Under the pieces are notes generated by a model. It did no database searches, was not told the DNA's origin, and was given only the letters and a program-made list of their open reading frames with translations. Below, piece after piece: positions 37,779 through 45,465 of a stretch of DNA of 64,000 nt. The position numbers and the translations under genes are program-made. Positions within the stretch are counted from its first letter, which is position 1. Each line of letters begins with the position of its first letter. Source of the DNA: UBA2231 sp964415175 (lineage in GTDB: Bacteria > Elusimicrobiota > Elusimicrobia > Elusimicrobiales > UBA9959). The DNA lies in assembly GCA_964415175.1 (NCBI GenBank), contig CAYPYG010000009.1, positions 1 through 64,000 on the forward strand. The letters are read 5' to 3'.

Positions 37779-37818
37779 AAATTTAGAAGGCCGCGCTTTG
37801 CCGCGGCCTTCTAAATTT
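37779..37818 (+). terminator. 17-bp perfect hairpin after the tRNA
   Basis: 37779-37795 pairs with 37802-37818 around the loop CTTTGC. It lacks a long T-run but lies directly after CCA and probably ends the tRNA transcript. A closely similar hairpin occurs near 37938-37968. Confidence 0.6.
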
Positions 37819-38003
37819 GGGTCCCCTGTTGACCGGACCGCGAAGGCGCAGCCTTCGATGGTTCGGCTCGACTTGGCATCCTGCGTAACTTCGGAGAGGG
37901 CGCCGCAGGCGCCTGTCCAACACCCTTCATATTATCCCCGGCCGCGCTTTGTCGCGGCCTTTTAAATTTGCTCCCTCCCTTTTCAAGCCCCTGCGACACC
38001 ACG
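37819..38003. other. Non-coding segment with repeated hairpins
   Basis: No gene seen. It contains GCGAAGGCGCAGCCTTCG, a GGGCGCCGCAGGCGCC inverted repeat, and at about 37938-37968 GGCCGCG-CTTTGT-CGCGGCC followed by TTTTAAATTTG. The last is a near copy of the hairpin just after the tRNA (GGCCGCGCTTTGCCGCGGCCTTCTAAATTTG), so the flanks look duplicated. Confidence 0.4.
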
Positions 38004-38031
38004 TTGTCGCACCCGTGTTTTACGCTATAGG
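38004..38031 (+). promoter_or_regulatory. Promoter TTGTCG-N16-TATAGG for ssb
   Basis: -35 TTGTCG at 38004-38009 and -10 TATAGG at 38026-38031, about 23 bases before the ssb start with an AAGGGGGTG ribosome binding site in between. Confidence 0.6.
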
Positions 38032-38053
38032 TGCGGAAACACAAGGGGGTGTT

Positions 38054-38500
38054 ATGAGCAACCTGAATAAAGTGATGCTGATAGGACGGCTGACGCGGGA
38101 CCCGGAGATCACGGAATTCTCCAACGGCGGCAAGGTGGCCAATCTCGGCTTCGCCGTCAATAACCGGCGGCGCAACGGAGAGACCGGCGAGTGGGAGGAG
38201 GTCCCGGTCTGGCTGAACCTGAAGGCCTTCAACCGCGAAAGCGGGCGGAAGCTGGCCGACCGGGCCGCCGTGCTCACCAAGGGCCGGCAGGTCTACGTGG
38301 AGGGGCACCTGGCGCTGGAGGAATGGACCGGCAAGGAGGACGGCAAGCCCCATTCCCGCACGCTGGTCTACGTGGACAACATGGAGTTCCTCGGCGGCGC
38401 CAAACCCCGGCCGGAGGCGGCGGCCGAAGAGAAGCCGGCGCGGCCCGGTCGGCCCCGGAAACGGACGGAGGCCCTGGTTCCCGCCGCGGAGGACGCCTAG
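38054..38500 (+). CDS. ssb: Single-stranded DNA-binding protein
   Basis: A 148-residue SSB from ATG 38054, after AAGGGGGTG. The OB fold is complete: MSNLNKVMLIGRLTRDPEI, FSNGGKVANLGFAVNNRR, WLNLKAFNRESGRKLAD, KGRQVYVEGHLALEEW and RTLVYVDNMEFLG. The C-terminal tail is Ala/Pro/Arg-rich and ends VPAAEDA, so the usual acidic DDDIPF tip is missing or weak. It could be a chromosomal or accessory SSB. No ribosomal S6/S18 genes flank it. Confidence 0.9.
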   Translation: MSNLNKVMLIGRLTRDPEITEFSNGGKVANLGFAVNNRRRNGETGEWEEVPVWLNLKAFNRESGRKLADRAAVLTKGRQVYVEGHLALEEWTGKEDGKPHSRTLVYVDNMEFLGGAKPRPEAAAEEKPARPGRPRKRTEALVPAAEDA

Positions 38501-38578
38501 AACGGGGCGCGGCGGTAAGGCGGGGACGGGGCTGCGGGGAACGGCGGAATTATATATAATTGGTTCCGACGGATATTA

Positions 38579-38592
38579 TTGACCTATGTCAA
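38579..38592. promoter_or_regulatory. Palindromic operator-like site TTGAC-CTAT-GTCAA over the M28 start codon
   Basis: Exact FNR/FixK-type inverted repeat whose centre contains the ATG at 38586. A TATAAT at 38555-38560 puts the transcription start near 38567, so a protein bound here would lie just downstream and could repress. Confidence 0.5.
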
Positions 38593-39689
38593 AAACGCTC
38601 CTCTCCCTGTCCCTCCTTGCCCTGCTCCTTCCGCCGCTGTCCGCGGCCGGCGGCGGGGACGCCTACCTGCTTACGGAGCGCGACCCTTTTTTCCTGGCCA
38701 GGAACGGGATATACCTTTCCGTCGCCTACGACAAAGGGAGGACAAGGCTGGTCCGTCCGTTGCTCCCGTACGACTCGCTGCCGGCCGAACTCAGGGCGGC
38801 GCTGCGCCCCGTCGGCCCGGGAGAGGTCCGCAATGAACCGGCCGGCTCTTTCGTTAAAGTTGAAGCCGACCCCGCGGTCCGCGACCTTTTGTCCCGCGTG
38901 GACCCGAGGAACATCTCGGCCTGGGCCGAACGCCTGACCATGACCGGAAAACGCAGCGCCGGCGCCCTGGACCTGAGCCCGGCTTCCGGCAACCGCCTGG
39001 CCGCCGACATGATAGCGGACGAACTTGGGCGGCTCGGCTACGCCGTGGAGCGGCACTGCTACCGCGCCCGCAAGAAGGACGATGAATGTAATGTGGCCGG
39101 GCGGCGCGAGGGGGAGAGCTACATTCTGGTCGCCGCCCATTTCGACACGGTGGGACATGAGAACGCCGGCGCCGACGATAACGCTTCCGGGGCCGCGGCC
39201 CTGCTGGAGATGGCGCGGGTCCTGGCCGCTTACCGGTCGGACCTGGGCCTCATCTTCCTGGCCGCCAACGGCGAGGAGACAGGCATAGCCGGGTCTTACG
39301 CTTACGCGAAGAAGCTCCGCGCCTCCGGCGAGCTCTCCAAAGTGGCCTGGGCCATTAACATGGACATGGTGGCCTATAATAAGGACGGGGTGATAGAGCT
39401 GGAGACGAACGGGGAATTCGCGGCTCACGCCGAATGGGTGGCCGCGCTGGCCCGGGTCTATACCGGGATGACGCCGCATATAGCCATGCCGGCCTGGGGC
39501 AGCGACCATGTCCCTTTCCTGGAGGCCGGCATACCGACATATTTATCCATCGAACACTGGGAGAACCACAACCCCTGTTACCACAGGCCCTGCGATACCA
39601 TGCAGGGGCTGGACTGGGACTTCGCGGCCGACATCGCCCGCCTGAACCTGGCCGTCATAGCCGGCAAAGCCCGCCTTACGCCAAATTAA
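38586..39689 (+). CDS. Secreted M28-family aminopeptidase
   Basis: A 367-residue zinc exopeptidase with signal peptide MSKTLLSLSLLALLLPPLSAAG. After an N-terminal region of about 110 residues comes the M28 core: VAAHFDTVGHENAGADDNASGAAALLEM split over the first His/Asp ligands, FLAANGEETGIAGSYAYAK (catalytic Glu-Glu), AINMDMVAYN (Asp ligand) and the final HWENHNPCYHRPCDT with His ligand. It would release N-terminal residues from peptides in the periplasm or outside. The ribosome binding site is poor. Confidence 0.88.
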   Translation: MSKTLLSLSLLALLLPPLSAAGGGDAYLLTERDPFFLARNGIYLSVAYDKGRTRLVRPLLPYDSLPAELRAALRPVGPGEVRNEPAGSFVKVEADPAVRDLLSRVDPRNISAWAERLTMTGKRSAGALDLSPASGNRLAADMIADELGRLGYAVERHCYRARKKDDECNVAGRREGESYILVAAHFDTVGHENAGADDNASGAAALLEMARVLAAYRSDLGLIFLAANGEETGIAGSYAYAKKLRASGELSKVAWAINMDMVAYNKDGVIELETNGEFAAHAEWVAALARVYTGMTPHIAMPAWGSDHVPFLEAGIPTYLSIEHWENHNPCYHRPCDTMQGLDWDFAADIARLNLAVIAGKARLTPN

Positions 39690-39723
39690 GCGAACCGCGC
39701 CCAGGCGGGCCGCTCGACACATA

Positions 39724-39751
39724 AAAAAAGCCCCTTTTGCGGGGCTTTTTT
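39724..39751. terminator. Bidirectional terminator
   Basis: AAAAAAGCCCC-TTTTGC-GGGGCTTTTTT, serving the M28 gene and the convergent endonuclease gene. Confidence 0.9.
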
Positions 39752-39772
39752 AATTCGCGGGCGGTGGTTCGA

Positions 39773-40657
39773 TCAGTAGGAGGCCAGCACCTGCGCGCCT
39801 ATGCGCTCGGCCAGGGAAGGGTCGTCGATATAGGGATTGCGGTTGCCCTGGAAGGCCGCGATCAGGTCGTTGCGGCGGCGCTCGGCGGCGTCGGGCGGGT
39901 CCTGCCGGTTCCACTCCAGGAACATCGGAACGCGGCTGGTCCAGAAATTATTGTAGTTCATGCCCTGGCGGATGTTCTTGTCGTGATACATCGTGACGAA
40001 GTAGAGCATGGCGCGGGCGACATTACCCTTGACCGCGTCGGCCGGCTCGAAGCCCTCCCGGCCCAGGAGGGAGCCGGCGGAGGTGCCGTAAGAGGGATTG
40101 GAGACTTCGGCGAACGGCAGGTTGCCGCGGCGGGAGTTGGGGGTCATGAAAGTGGGGGAAAGGTGATGCAGGTCCGACTTCATCGGGTAGGCTTCCTTGA
40201 AATAGCCCTGCGGCCAGATATGCTCGGCGTTTATGAAACTGTCCACCACGCCGTCGCCGTTCAGGTCGCCGCGCTCGGGATAGGAATTGCCGTTGCCGCT
40301 GCTGCCGTTGACGCAGACCTGGGAGTAGAAAGTGACTATGCCGGGCCCGCCGCCGCAGCCGACATTGTCCGCGGTCGAGTACATGTAGGACTTGGCCTCG
40401 GTGTAGCCGATCACCGCTTTCTGCCACTGGGAAGGCCCGGCGGCCTGGTGGAGGTAATTGAAAAGAGCCTCGCCGCGCAGATCCAGGGGGACGGCCGCCG
40501 CGCCGGGTTCGCCGGCCGCGGGGATCTCGATATCGTAGAGGGAAAGCGAAGCCGCGCCCTGCAGGGAGTCGAGGGCGGGAGAGAGCTGGGCCTTGAGCGG
40601 CGAAACGAGGAGGACGGCGGCGAGCGCCGGGTTTAAAAGCCTGATGACGATGTTCAA
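39773..40657 (-). CDS. Secreted endonuclease I (paralogue 1)
   Basis: A 294-residue member of the endonuclease I (EndA/NucM) family with TTG start four bases after GGAGG and signal peptide MNIVIRLLNPALAAVLLVSPLKA. The His-Me finger site is INAEHIWPQGYF with the adjacent SDLHHLSPTF; a calcium-loop-like DLNGDGVVD precedes it. The family end GNVARAMLYFVTMYHD and FQGNRNPYIDDPSLAERIG are present, and cysteines are paired as in relatives. It would degrade extracellular or periplasmic DNA and RNA. Two tandem palindromic operator sites lie directly upstream. Confidence 0.88.
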   Translation of the reverse strand: MNIVIRLLNPALAAVLLVSPLKAQLSPALDSLQGAASLSLYDIEIPAAGEPGAAAVPLDLRGEALFNYLHQAAGPSQWQKAVIGYTEAKSYMYSTADNVGCGGGPGIVTFYSQVCVNGSSGNGNSYPERGDLNGDGVVDSFINAEHIWPQGYFKEAYPMKSDLHHLSPTFMTPNSRRGNLPFAEVSNPSYGTSAGSLLGREGFEPADAVKGNVARAMLYFVTMYHDKNIRQGMNYNNFWTSRVPMFLEWNRQDPPDAAERRRNDLIAAFQGNRNPYIDDPSLAERIGAQVLASY

Positions 40658-40675
40658 ACTGCCTCCGTTAACCTG

Positions 40676-40704
40676 TTGACTGATGTCAATTTGACTGCCG
40701 TCAA
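40676..40704 (-). promoter_or_regulatory. Two tandem palindromic operator-like sites TTGAC-N4-GTCAA
   Basis: 40676-40689 and 40691-40704, centres 15 bases apart, both exact. They lie between a likely promoter (TTGCGA...TAAACT, about 40737-40712) and the ribosome binding site of endonuclease paralogue 1, a position suited to repression. Confidence 0.6.
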
Positions 40705-40724
40705 CTAAAGTTTATGCCATCGTA

Positions 40725-40764
40725 CCTATTTCGCAAGGGCCAAAGGGCCCACTCGCAAAATAGG
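40725..40764. repeat. Imperfect inverted repeat
   Basis: CCTATTT (40725-40731) pairs with AAATAGG (40758-40764), and an inner GGGCC-AAAG-GGCCC hairpin lies at 40737-40750. It sits between the two endonuclease genes; function unknown. Confidence 0.4.
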
Positions 40765-40805
40765 CCTTTCGGGTAAGTTTCGGCGAAAACGGCGGAAGTT
40801 GACGC

Positions 40806-40828
40806 AAAAAAACCCGCCGCGGCGGGTT
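40806..40828 (-). terminator. Terminator of endonuclease paralogue 2
   Basis: Minus strand AACCCGC-CGCG-GCGGGTT followed by T7. Confidence 0.85.
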
Positions 40829-40850
40829 ACGGGGCAGGAGGAGCCCGGGT

Positions 40851-41708
40851 CTAGTGGCGGGAGAAGACGGCCTCGCCTACGCGCTCCGCCAGCGAAGGGT
40901 CGTCGATATAGGGATTGCGGTTGCCCTGGAAGGTCTCGATGAGGTCGTTGCGGCGGCGCTCGGCGGCGTCGGGCGGGTCCCGGCGGCTCCATTCCAGGAA
41001 CATCGCTACGCGGTCGGTCCAGAATTCCCGGTAGTCCATGCCGTCGTCTATGTTCCGGTCATGGTAGCGGGTGACGAAGTAGAGCATGGCGCGGGCGACA
41101 TTGCCTTTGACGGCGTCGGCCGGCTCGAACTCGCCGGTGCTGGAGAGAATGGAGCCCGCGGAAGTGGAATACACGGCGTCGCCGGCCGGGCCGAAAGGAT
41201 AGCTGCCGCGCATGCCGTTGGGCGTCAGGAAGGTCGGAGCGAGATGATGCAGGTCGGCCTTCATCGGGTAGGCCGAGTTGAAATAGCCCTGGGGCCAGAT
41301 ATGCTCGGCGTTCATGCTGTTGTCGGCGTAACCGTCGCCGTTGGCGTCGCCCGTCTCGCCGTAGTCGCCGCCGTACTCGCTGTCGCCCCGCACGCAGACC
41401 TGCGAATAGAAGGCGATCACGCCCGGGCGGCCGCCGCAGCCGGTATTGTCGGCGCTGGAGAACATGAACTTCTTGGCCTTGAGATAATCGTGGCCGCCCA
41501 TGTCCCTGGGTATCTCCGTGGCGTCGTGAAGGGCGTCGAACAGGCGGGCGCCGGAAAGCCCGGAATAAGAAGGGTAATAGCGGGCCTCGGGGAGACCGAC
41601 TTCCGCGGACCCGGAGAAAAGCTGTTCGGAAGGGGAGGGGGACGCGGCCCCGGCCGGGAGAGCCGGTATCAGGAGGAGTATCGTGGCGACCGCGGAAAAC
41701 CTAGTCAG
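40851..41708 (-). CDS. Secreted endonuclease I (paralogue 2), probable CTG start
   Basis: A 285-residue endonuclease I with the same motifs as its neighbour: MNAEHIWPQGYF, ADLHHLAPTF, DANGDGYADN, GNVARAMLYFVTRYHD and FQGNRNPYIDDPSLAERVG. The open frame extends to a TTG at 41756, but a TATAAT lies within that extension. At 41708 a CTG follows GGAGGCAGC, exactly where paralogue 1 has GGAGGCAGT-TTG; this start gives a clean signal peptide (TRFSAVATILLLIPALPAGA). A CTG start is rare, so this needs proof. Tandem duplication with paralogue 1 is clear from the near-identical end of both genes. Confidence 0.82.
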   Translation of the reverse strand: MTRFSAVATILLLIPALPAGAASPSPSEQLFSGSAEVGLPEARYYPSYSGLSGARLFDALHDATEIPRDMGGHDYLKAKKFMFSSADNTGCGGRPGVIAFYSQVCVRGDSEYGGDYGETGDANGDGYADNSMNAEHIWPQGYFNSAYPMKADLHHLAPTFLTPNGMRGSYPFGPAGDAVYSTSAGSILSSTGEFEPADAVKGNVARAMLYFVTRYHDRNIDDGMDYREFWTDRVAMFLEWSRRDPPDAAERRRNDLIETFQGNRNPYIDDPSLAERVGEAVFSRH

Positions 41709-41744
41709 GCTGCCTCCACCGCTGTATCTTTCGACGCCGCTGTT

Positions 41745-41782
41745 ATTATACAACAATCGAGCCCGTCATTGACCGGCGACAA
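41745..41782 (-). promoter_or_regulatory. TATAAT and degenerate operator-like palindrome upstream of endonuclease paralogue 2
   Basis: TATAAT on the minus strand at 41750-41745. TTGAC-CGGC-GACAA at 41769-41782 is one base away from the palindrome found upstream of paralogue 1. Confidence 0.4.
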
Positions 41783-42410
41783 GCCCCTTTATCCCTTCCC
41801 AGATTATCTGCACCCCTATCGCCAGAAGGATGAAGGCCGAGATCTTGGAGATGACCTGCGCGCCGGCCCTGCCCAGCCTGGGCAGTATGCTGTCGCAGTA
41901 GCGGTAGAAGACGAAGACCGCCAGCGCGGCCAGCGCTATGCCGGCCGCGTCGCCGGCGAACTTGAGCCAGGTGGACCCGGCCAGCAGCGAACCCGTAGGC
42001 ACCAGCGTCAGCGTCACGGCGATGGAACCGGGCCCGGCGGTGACGGGCATGGTCATGGGGAAGAAAGCGCGCGAGGTCATGCGGGACTGCAGTTCCTCCT
42101 GCTCCTCCCGGGAGAACTTGGGCTCGCTGTTGAGCATTTTCCAGGCGGTATTGAACAGGAGGAGGCCGCCGGCGACGCGTATGACCGGGATGGAGATGCC
42201 GAAGATCTTGAGCATCCAGCCGCCGGCGATGAGGATGGTGAAAAGGAAAAGGAAGGTGTAGCGCCCGACCAGGCCGGCGAGCCGGTGGCGGTCCGCGGAA
42301 GTGAGGGAAGAGGTCATCTCCATGAAGATGGGCGCCATGGCCGGCGGGTTGAGTATGGGAAAAAGCGCCAGGAAGGCCAGCGCGGCGGAGTCGAAGAAGA
42401 AGTGTTGCAT
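41766..42410 (-). CDS. marC: MarC-family integral membrane protein
   Basis: A 214-residue protein with six transmembrane helices. The family start FLALFPILNPPAMAPIF, the central PMTMPVTAGPGSIAVTLTL and the last helices (VISKISAFILLAIGVQIIWEGIKGL) match MarC/UPF0056. Despite the historic name, a role in antibiotic resistance is not established, and transport function is uncertain. Start at ATG 42410. Confidence 0.85.
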   Translation of the reverse strand: MQHFFFDSAALAFLALFPILNPPAMAPIFMEMTSSLTSADRHRLAGLVGRYTFLFLFTILIAGGWMLKIFGISIPVIRVAGGLLLFNTAWKMLNSEPKFSREEQEELQSRMTSRAFFPMTMPVTAGPGSIAVTLTLVPTGSLLAGSTWLKFAGDAAGIALAALAVFVFYRYCDSILPRLGRAGAQVISKISAFILLAIGVQIIWEGIKGLVAGQ

Positions 42411-42497
42411 GGGGATATTATTCCAAAAAGACGCCGTCCCCATCCACTCCCGCGGTTTTTCCGTGGCTATTGCCGTCCATATATGGGATAATTGAGT

Positions 42498-44105
42498 ATG
42501 ACAGAAACGAAACCTCTCCCCGCTTCGGGCTTCTACGGCCTTAATATCGCCCCCGGTCTCCTGGCCGAACTCGATCGCCTCAAGTTCACCGTCCCTACGC
42601 CCATACAGCAGAAGGCCATACCCCCGGCCTGCGAGGGCAAGGACCTGGTCGGCATAGCCCAGACCGGCACGGGCAAGACCATCGCCTTCGCCATCCCCAT
42701 GCTCCAGCGCCTGGCGGCCCTCCCCGGCCGCGGCCTCATACTCCTGCCCACGCGCGAGCTGGCCCTGCAGGTCAACGAGGTCTTCAAGAAGTTCGCCCGC
42801 GCCGCCGGCATACAGACCTCGGTGCTCATCGGCGGAGAATCGATAGGCCGCCAGCAGCAGGACCTGCGCAAGCAGCCGCGCGTCCTGATAGCCACGCCGG
42901 GGCGCCTCATCGACCACATGGGCCAGCGCACCGTGAAACTTTCCGACATCGGCGTGCTCGTCCTCGACGAGGCCGACCGGATGTTCGACATGGGCTTCGC
43001 TCCGCAGATAGAGAAGATCCTGGCCGGGGTCCCCAGGGACAGGCAGACCATGCTTTTCTCGGCCACCATGCCGGACGACATAATGGCGCTGGCCTCGCGC
43101 CACATGAAACTGCCGCTGCGCCTGGAGGTCGCCCGCTCCGGGACCACCGCCGAGGGCGTGGACCAGGAACTCTACGTCGTCGCCAGCCGCACGGAGAAGA
43201 ACGCGCTGCTTGGCAAGCTGCTGGACAAGCACTGGGGACCGGTGCTGCTCTTCATGCGCACCAAGCATCACGCCAAGCGCGTGGCGCGCGACCTGCGCAA
43301 TATGGGGCACAGCGCGGCCGAGATACATTCCAACCGTTCGCTCAACCAGCGCAAGGAAGCCCTCGAGGGCTTCAAGAGCGGCAAGTACCGGGTCCTGGTG
43401 GCCACCGACATAGCCGCGCGCGGCATAGACGTCACGGGGATAGAGCTGGTGATAAATTACGACCTGCCCGACGAGGACGAGAATTACGTGCACCGCATCG
43501 GCCGCACTGGCCGCGCGGGCAAGACCGGCCACGCGATAAGCTTCGCGACGCCGGACCAGGCCCAGATGGTCCGCTCCATAGAGCGCCTCATCCGCAAACC
43601 CCTGCGCGTTTCGGCCCACCCGGATATAAAGCCTTCCGCCCTGCACGGTTCGGGCGCGCCGGCGCAGCAGCAGCAGCGGCGGCGGCCCGCCGCCGGGGGG
43701 CAGCGGCAGCAGCCGCGGCCGAACCGGCAGGAACAGAGGCCGCAGCGGCGCCCCGGGCCCGGGGCCGCCGGGAACGGCGGACAGTCCCGGCAACAGCAGC
43801 CCCGCCAGGCTCGGGGCGGGAACCGCGACGAGCGCACCCCAGGCCGGCGCGAAGACCGCCGGGATTTCCGCCGCCAGGGCGGCGAGCGCGACAGGAACGC
43901 GGGACGGCCGCGCTCCGGCGCCAGGGTCGAGGACTCGCCTTATTTCCCGGAGGACGGAAGGGGGATGTGGCGCGGCCAGGGCGGGCGCGACCGCAACAGG
44001 GGCCGCGACGAGAGGCCCCAGCGCCCCTCGACCGGACCCGCGCGCCAGGAAGAATCCCGGCGCAAGCCGCGCTGGTTCGATTTTTTCCGGAAGGAAAAGC
44101 GCTGA
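42498..44105 (+). CDS. rhlE: DEAD-box RNA helicase (RhlE-like) with RGG/Gln-rich tail
   Basis: A 535-residue ATP-dependent RNA helicase. Motifs: FTVPTPIQQKAIP (Q), AQTGTGKT (I), PTRELALQ (Ia), TPGRLID (Ib), VLDEADRMFDMGF (II), FSATMP (III), and in domain 2 VLVATDIAARGIDV (V) and YVHRIGRTGRAGKTG (VI). From about residue 385 to the end the protein is an Arg/Gly/Gln-rich low-complexity tail (QQQQRRRPAAGGQRQQPRP), likely disordered and RNA-binding. GATAAT lies five bases before the ATG. A second, shorter helicase gene follows. Confidence 0.93.
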   Translation: MTETKPLPASGFYGLNIAPGLLAELDRLKFTVPTPIQQKAIPPACEGKDLVGIAQTGTGKTIAFAIPMLQRLAALPGRGLILLPTRELALQVNEVFKKFARAAGIQTSVLIGGESIGRQQQDLRKQPRVLIATPGRLIDHMGQRTVKLSDIGVLVLDEADRMFDMGFAPQIEKILAGVPRDRQTMLFSATMPDDIMALASRHMKLPLRLEVARSGTTAEGVDQELYVVASRTEKNALLGKLLDKHWGPVLLFMRTKHHAKRVARDLRNMGHSAAEIHSNRSLNQRKEALEGFKSGKYRVLVATDIAARGIDVTGIELVINYDLPDEDENYVHRIGRTGRAGKTGHAISFATPDQAQMVRSIERLIRKPLRVSAHPDIKPSALHGSGAPAQQQQRRRPAAGGQRQQPRPNRQEQRPQRRPGPGAAGNGGQSRQQQPRQARGGNRDERTPGRREDRRDFRRQGGERDRNAGRPRSGARVEDSPYFPEDGRGMWRGQGGRDRNRGRDERPQRPSTGPARQEESRRKPRWFDFFRKEKR

Positions 44106-44187
44106 CCGGGTCCCGCGGCTTTAAATAGGCCGGCGGAATTTGATATTTTTATAGTATACCAACACACAACGGAGACTCTCCCTAACG

Positions 44188-45462
44188 ATGAAATCGCTGA
44201 TAAAGAAAATAGGGCTCAAGACCCTCAAAAAACTGGGGTTCGCCCGCAAAAAAACTTCCGGCTTCTACGGCCTGGGGATAGCCCCCGGGCTCCTGGAGGA
44301 ACTGGACAGGAAGAAATTCGTTACGCCCACCCCCATACAGCAGCAGTCCATCCCGGTGGCTTCCGAGGGCAAGGACATGGTGGGAGTGGCGCAGACCGGC
44401 ACCGGCAAGACAATCGCCTTCGCCATACCCATGATACAGCGGCTCGCCGCCACCAAGGGCAAGAAAGGCCTGGTGCTGCTGCCGACGCGAGAGCTGGCCA
44501 TGCAGGTCAGCGAAGTGATGAAGCAGTTCGCGCCGGTCATGGGCATGGGCGCCGTCTGCCTCATCGGCGGCGAGGAGATGAACAAGCAGATGCGCGAACT
44601 GAAAAAACGCCCGCGCATACTTATAGCCACGCCGGGGCGGCTGCTCGACCACATGGAGCGCCGCACGGTCCACGTCGACGACGTGGAGGTGCTCGTTCTC
44701 GACGAGGCCGACCGCATGTTCGACATGGGCTTCGCCCCGCAGATCAACCGCATCATGCGGGCGCTGCCGCGCGACCGCCAGACCATGCTTTTCTCGGCCA
44801 CCATGCCCGACGAGGTGATGAAGCTGGCGTCCGACCATATGCACCTGCCGCTGCGCATAGAGGTGGCCCGCTCCGGCACCGCGGCCGAGCTGGTGCGCCA
44901 GGAGCTTTACATCGTGGGACACGGGGCCAAGTACGCGCTCCTGGGCAAGATACTCCAGAAATATGCCGGCAGCGTGCTCGTCTTCGTCCGCACCCGCGAG
45001 GACGCCATGAAGGTAACGCAGGTCATCGCCCACATGAAGCACCGCGTGGCCGAGCTGCACTCGGACCGTTCCATGGGCCAGCGCAAAGAGGCCCTGGAAG
45101 GCTTCAAGAGCGGCAAGTACCGCATACTGGTGGCCACCGACATAGCCGCCCGCGGCATCGACGTGACGGGGATAGAGGTGGTAATCAACTACACCCTCCC
45201 CGACGAGGACGACGCCTACGTGCACCGCATCGGCCGCACCGGCCGCGCCGGCCAGCCGGGCCTGGCCATAACTTTCGCCACCCCGGACCAGGGGCCGGAC
45301 GTGCGCAGCATAGAGGCGCTCATCAAGTCCAAGCTCAACGTGGTCACCCATCCCGAGATACAGCCGGCGGAATTCTGGGACGTGCGCAACACCGTGGCCA
45401 CGGGCCGCGGCTGGAACCAGGGAGCGGGCCGCCGCCGCGGCTTCGGCGGCCGGCGGAGATAG
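44188..45462 (+). CDS. DEAD-box RNA helicase, shorter paralogue
   Basis: A 424-residue helicase closely related to the upstream one (the same GFYGL-IAPGLL-EL opening after a basic 25-residue start). All motifs are present: VTPTPIQQQSIPV, AQTGTGKT, PTRELAMQ, TPGRLLDHM, VLDEADRMFDMGF, FSATMPDEVM, VLVATDIAARG (as ILVATDIAARG) and YVHRIGRTGRAGQPG. It lacks the long RGG tail, ending in a short basic stretch (GRRRGFGGRRR). An AT-rich region with TTGATA and TATAGT at 44140-44157 may hold its promoter. Three bases before the RNase-like gene. Confidence 0.92.
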   Translation: MKSLIKKIGLKTLKKLGFARKKTSGFYGLGIAPGLLEELDRKKFVTPTPIQQQSIPVASEGKDMVGVAQTGTGKTIAFAIPMIQRLAATKGKKGLVLLPTRELAMQVSEVMKQFAPVMGMGAVCLIGGEEMNKQMRELKKRPRILIATPGRLLDHMERRTVHVDDVEVLVLDEADRMFDMGFAPQINRIMRALPRDRQTMLFSATMPDEVMKLASDHMHLPLRIEVARSGTAAELVRQELYIVGHGAKYALLGKILQKYAGSVLVFVRTREDAMKVTQVIAHMKHRVAELHSDRSMGQRKEALEGFKSGKYRILVATDIAARGIDVTGIEVVINYTLPDEDDAYVHRIGRTGRAGQPGLAITFATPDQGPDVRSIEALIKSKLNVVTHPEIQPAEFWDVRNTVATGRGWNQGAGRRRGFGGRRR

Positions 45463-45465
45463 CCG

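Larger units (their letters stand above)
37172..37779 (+). tRNA. tRNA-Asn(GUU) interrupted by a group I intron
   Basis: The 5' exon is 37172-37205 and the 3' exon 37739-37779. Acceptor TCCCCGG pairs with CCGGGGA before discriminator G and an encoded CCA. The D arm is GCTC-AATGGTG-GAGC, anticodon stem TTCGG/CCGAA, variable GGGTT, T arm GTTGG-TTCGAGT-CCAAC. Joining after T37205 and before T37739 gives a seven-base loop CTGTTAA with anticodon GTT, and the G discriminator agrees with Asn. The spliced tRNA is 75 nt including CCA, a normal length. Without removal of 533 nt the tRNA cannot function. Confidence 0.9.

Noticed and set aside
37839..37852. TTGAC at the start of a possible further operator site
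   Set aside because: Only a half site; the second half is not GTCAA at the right spacing, and there is no promoter near it.
37820..37935. Possible second, degenerate tRNA or tRNA remnant after the tRNA-Asn
   Set aside because: Some pieces (GTAACTTCGG, CCTGTCCAAC) recall tRNA arms, but no acceptor and T stems can be paired.
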